From a virus, in IMG/VR virus record IMGVR_UViG_3300020202_000892, positions 1 through 64,000 of that record: DNA of 64,000 nucleotides. One strand, 5' to 3'. Below the pieces are notes generated by a model. That model did not search any database. It was given only the letters and a program-made list of their open reading frames with translations, and was not told the DNA's origin. Below are positions 63,853-64,000 of this stretch, one piece after another. The position numbers were made by a program, and so were the translations under genes. How positions within the stretch are numbered: position 1 is the stretch's first letter; each line of letters opens with the position of its first letter.

Positions 63853-64000
63853 GTGATCCGCTGGCTCCGGCGCTTCCACCTGCTGATGATGTTCGTCTGG
63901 CTGGTGCTCGCCGTGCCGGGGATCATCTGGTGGAAAGAATCGATCTTGTTCGTAATCATCCTGTCGCTGTACGCCAACTTCGCCGGTGAGTTCTCCGCGT
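63853..64000 (+). CDS. membrane protein, cut by the window end
   Basis: Partial gene from GTG 63853; 49 codons are visible. It has two membrane segments (FHLLMMFVWLVLAVPGIIWW and ILFVIILSLYANFAGEFSA). The phrase SLYANFAGE is a hallmark of a widespread actinophage membrane protein. The C-terminus is outside the window. Confidence 0.65.
   Translation, partial: MIRWLRRFHLLMMFVWLVLAVPGIIWWKESILFVIILSLYANFAGEFSA

Overview
The window reads as one large stretch of a GC-rich, tailed double-stranded DNA phage (siphovirus layout) of an actinobacterial host. The host class is inferred from the high GC content, the WhiB gene, the Excalibur-domain protein, the class F-type sortase, frequent GTG starts, and the gene families seen. 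No integrase, attachment site or host chromosomal gene was recognised, so lifestyle is undecided. The left end lies close to a genome or packaging end, because the terminase genes start at once; the right end is cut inside a small membrane gene.

Layout. 0-9.5 kb: packaging and head genes (small and large terminase, portal, MuF-like protein, scaffold, major capsid, connectors, tail terminator, major tail protein), closed by a strong terminator. 9.5-24.2 kb: tail genes (frameshifted assembly chaperones, tape measure, distal tail protein, a 1573-residue hub/fibre with a late chaperone-type domain, and a fibre carrying an alginate-lyase-like domain). Two small genes on the reverse strand (4768-5154 and 14883-15077) sit inside this operon. 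24.2-29.4 kb: membrane and secreted proteins, an Excalibur protein, a sortase, an M15-type endolysin and two holin-like proteins, ended by a terminator. 29.6-43.7 kb: a long leftward operon of tightly overlapping small genes. It includes a complete SECOND large terminase, a ParB-like protein, a terminase-small-subunit-like HTH protein and a LuxR-type HTH, and has at least three internal promoters, two with the same inverted-repeat operator. 43.8-47.1 kb: a rightward operon starting from a divergent promoter with a small HTH regulator and including an SPFH-like lipoprotein. 47.2-52.7 kb: leftward recombination/replication genes (RusA, Cas4/RecB-like nuclease, SF2 helicase). 52.8-62.9 kb: rightward genes, dominated by a 1429-residue fusion of primase, D5-type helicase, 3'-5' exonuclease and family A DNA polymerase. 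The right end holds WhiB, an autoregulated HTH protein and small membrane proteins.

The most unusual element is at 58.2-60.8 kb. Between two ordinary tRNA genes (Glu-CUC, Arg-ACG) and a Ro60/TROVE-vWA protein gene lie six tandem copies of a structured RNA element. Each has a GC-rich closing stem (type GACGGGC/GCCCGTC) that varies with compensating changes, an almost invariant internal loop (CGGA opposite ACAACAC), and a second stem ending UCGG/CCGG. The apical part differs from unit to unit: two carry a circularly permuted tRNA (T-arm, then acceptor stem closed by a loop containing CCA, then D-arm), two carry a hairpin plus a canonical T-arm, one is divergent, and one is a bare hairpin. This is the architecture expected of Y RNAs of the bacterial YrlA type next to their Ro60 partner, but here as a diversified array in a phage. 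I read it as a phage-encoded Ro60-Y RNA system with several tRNA-mimicking RNAs processed from one transcript together with tRNAs.

All calls are by eye from sequence; no database search or folding program was run.
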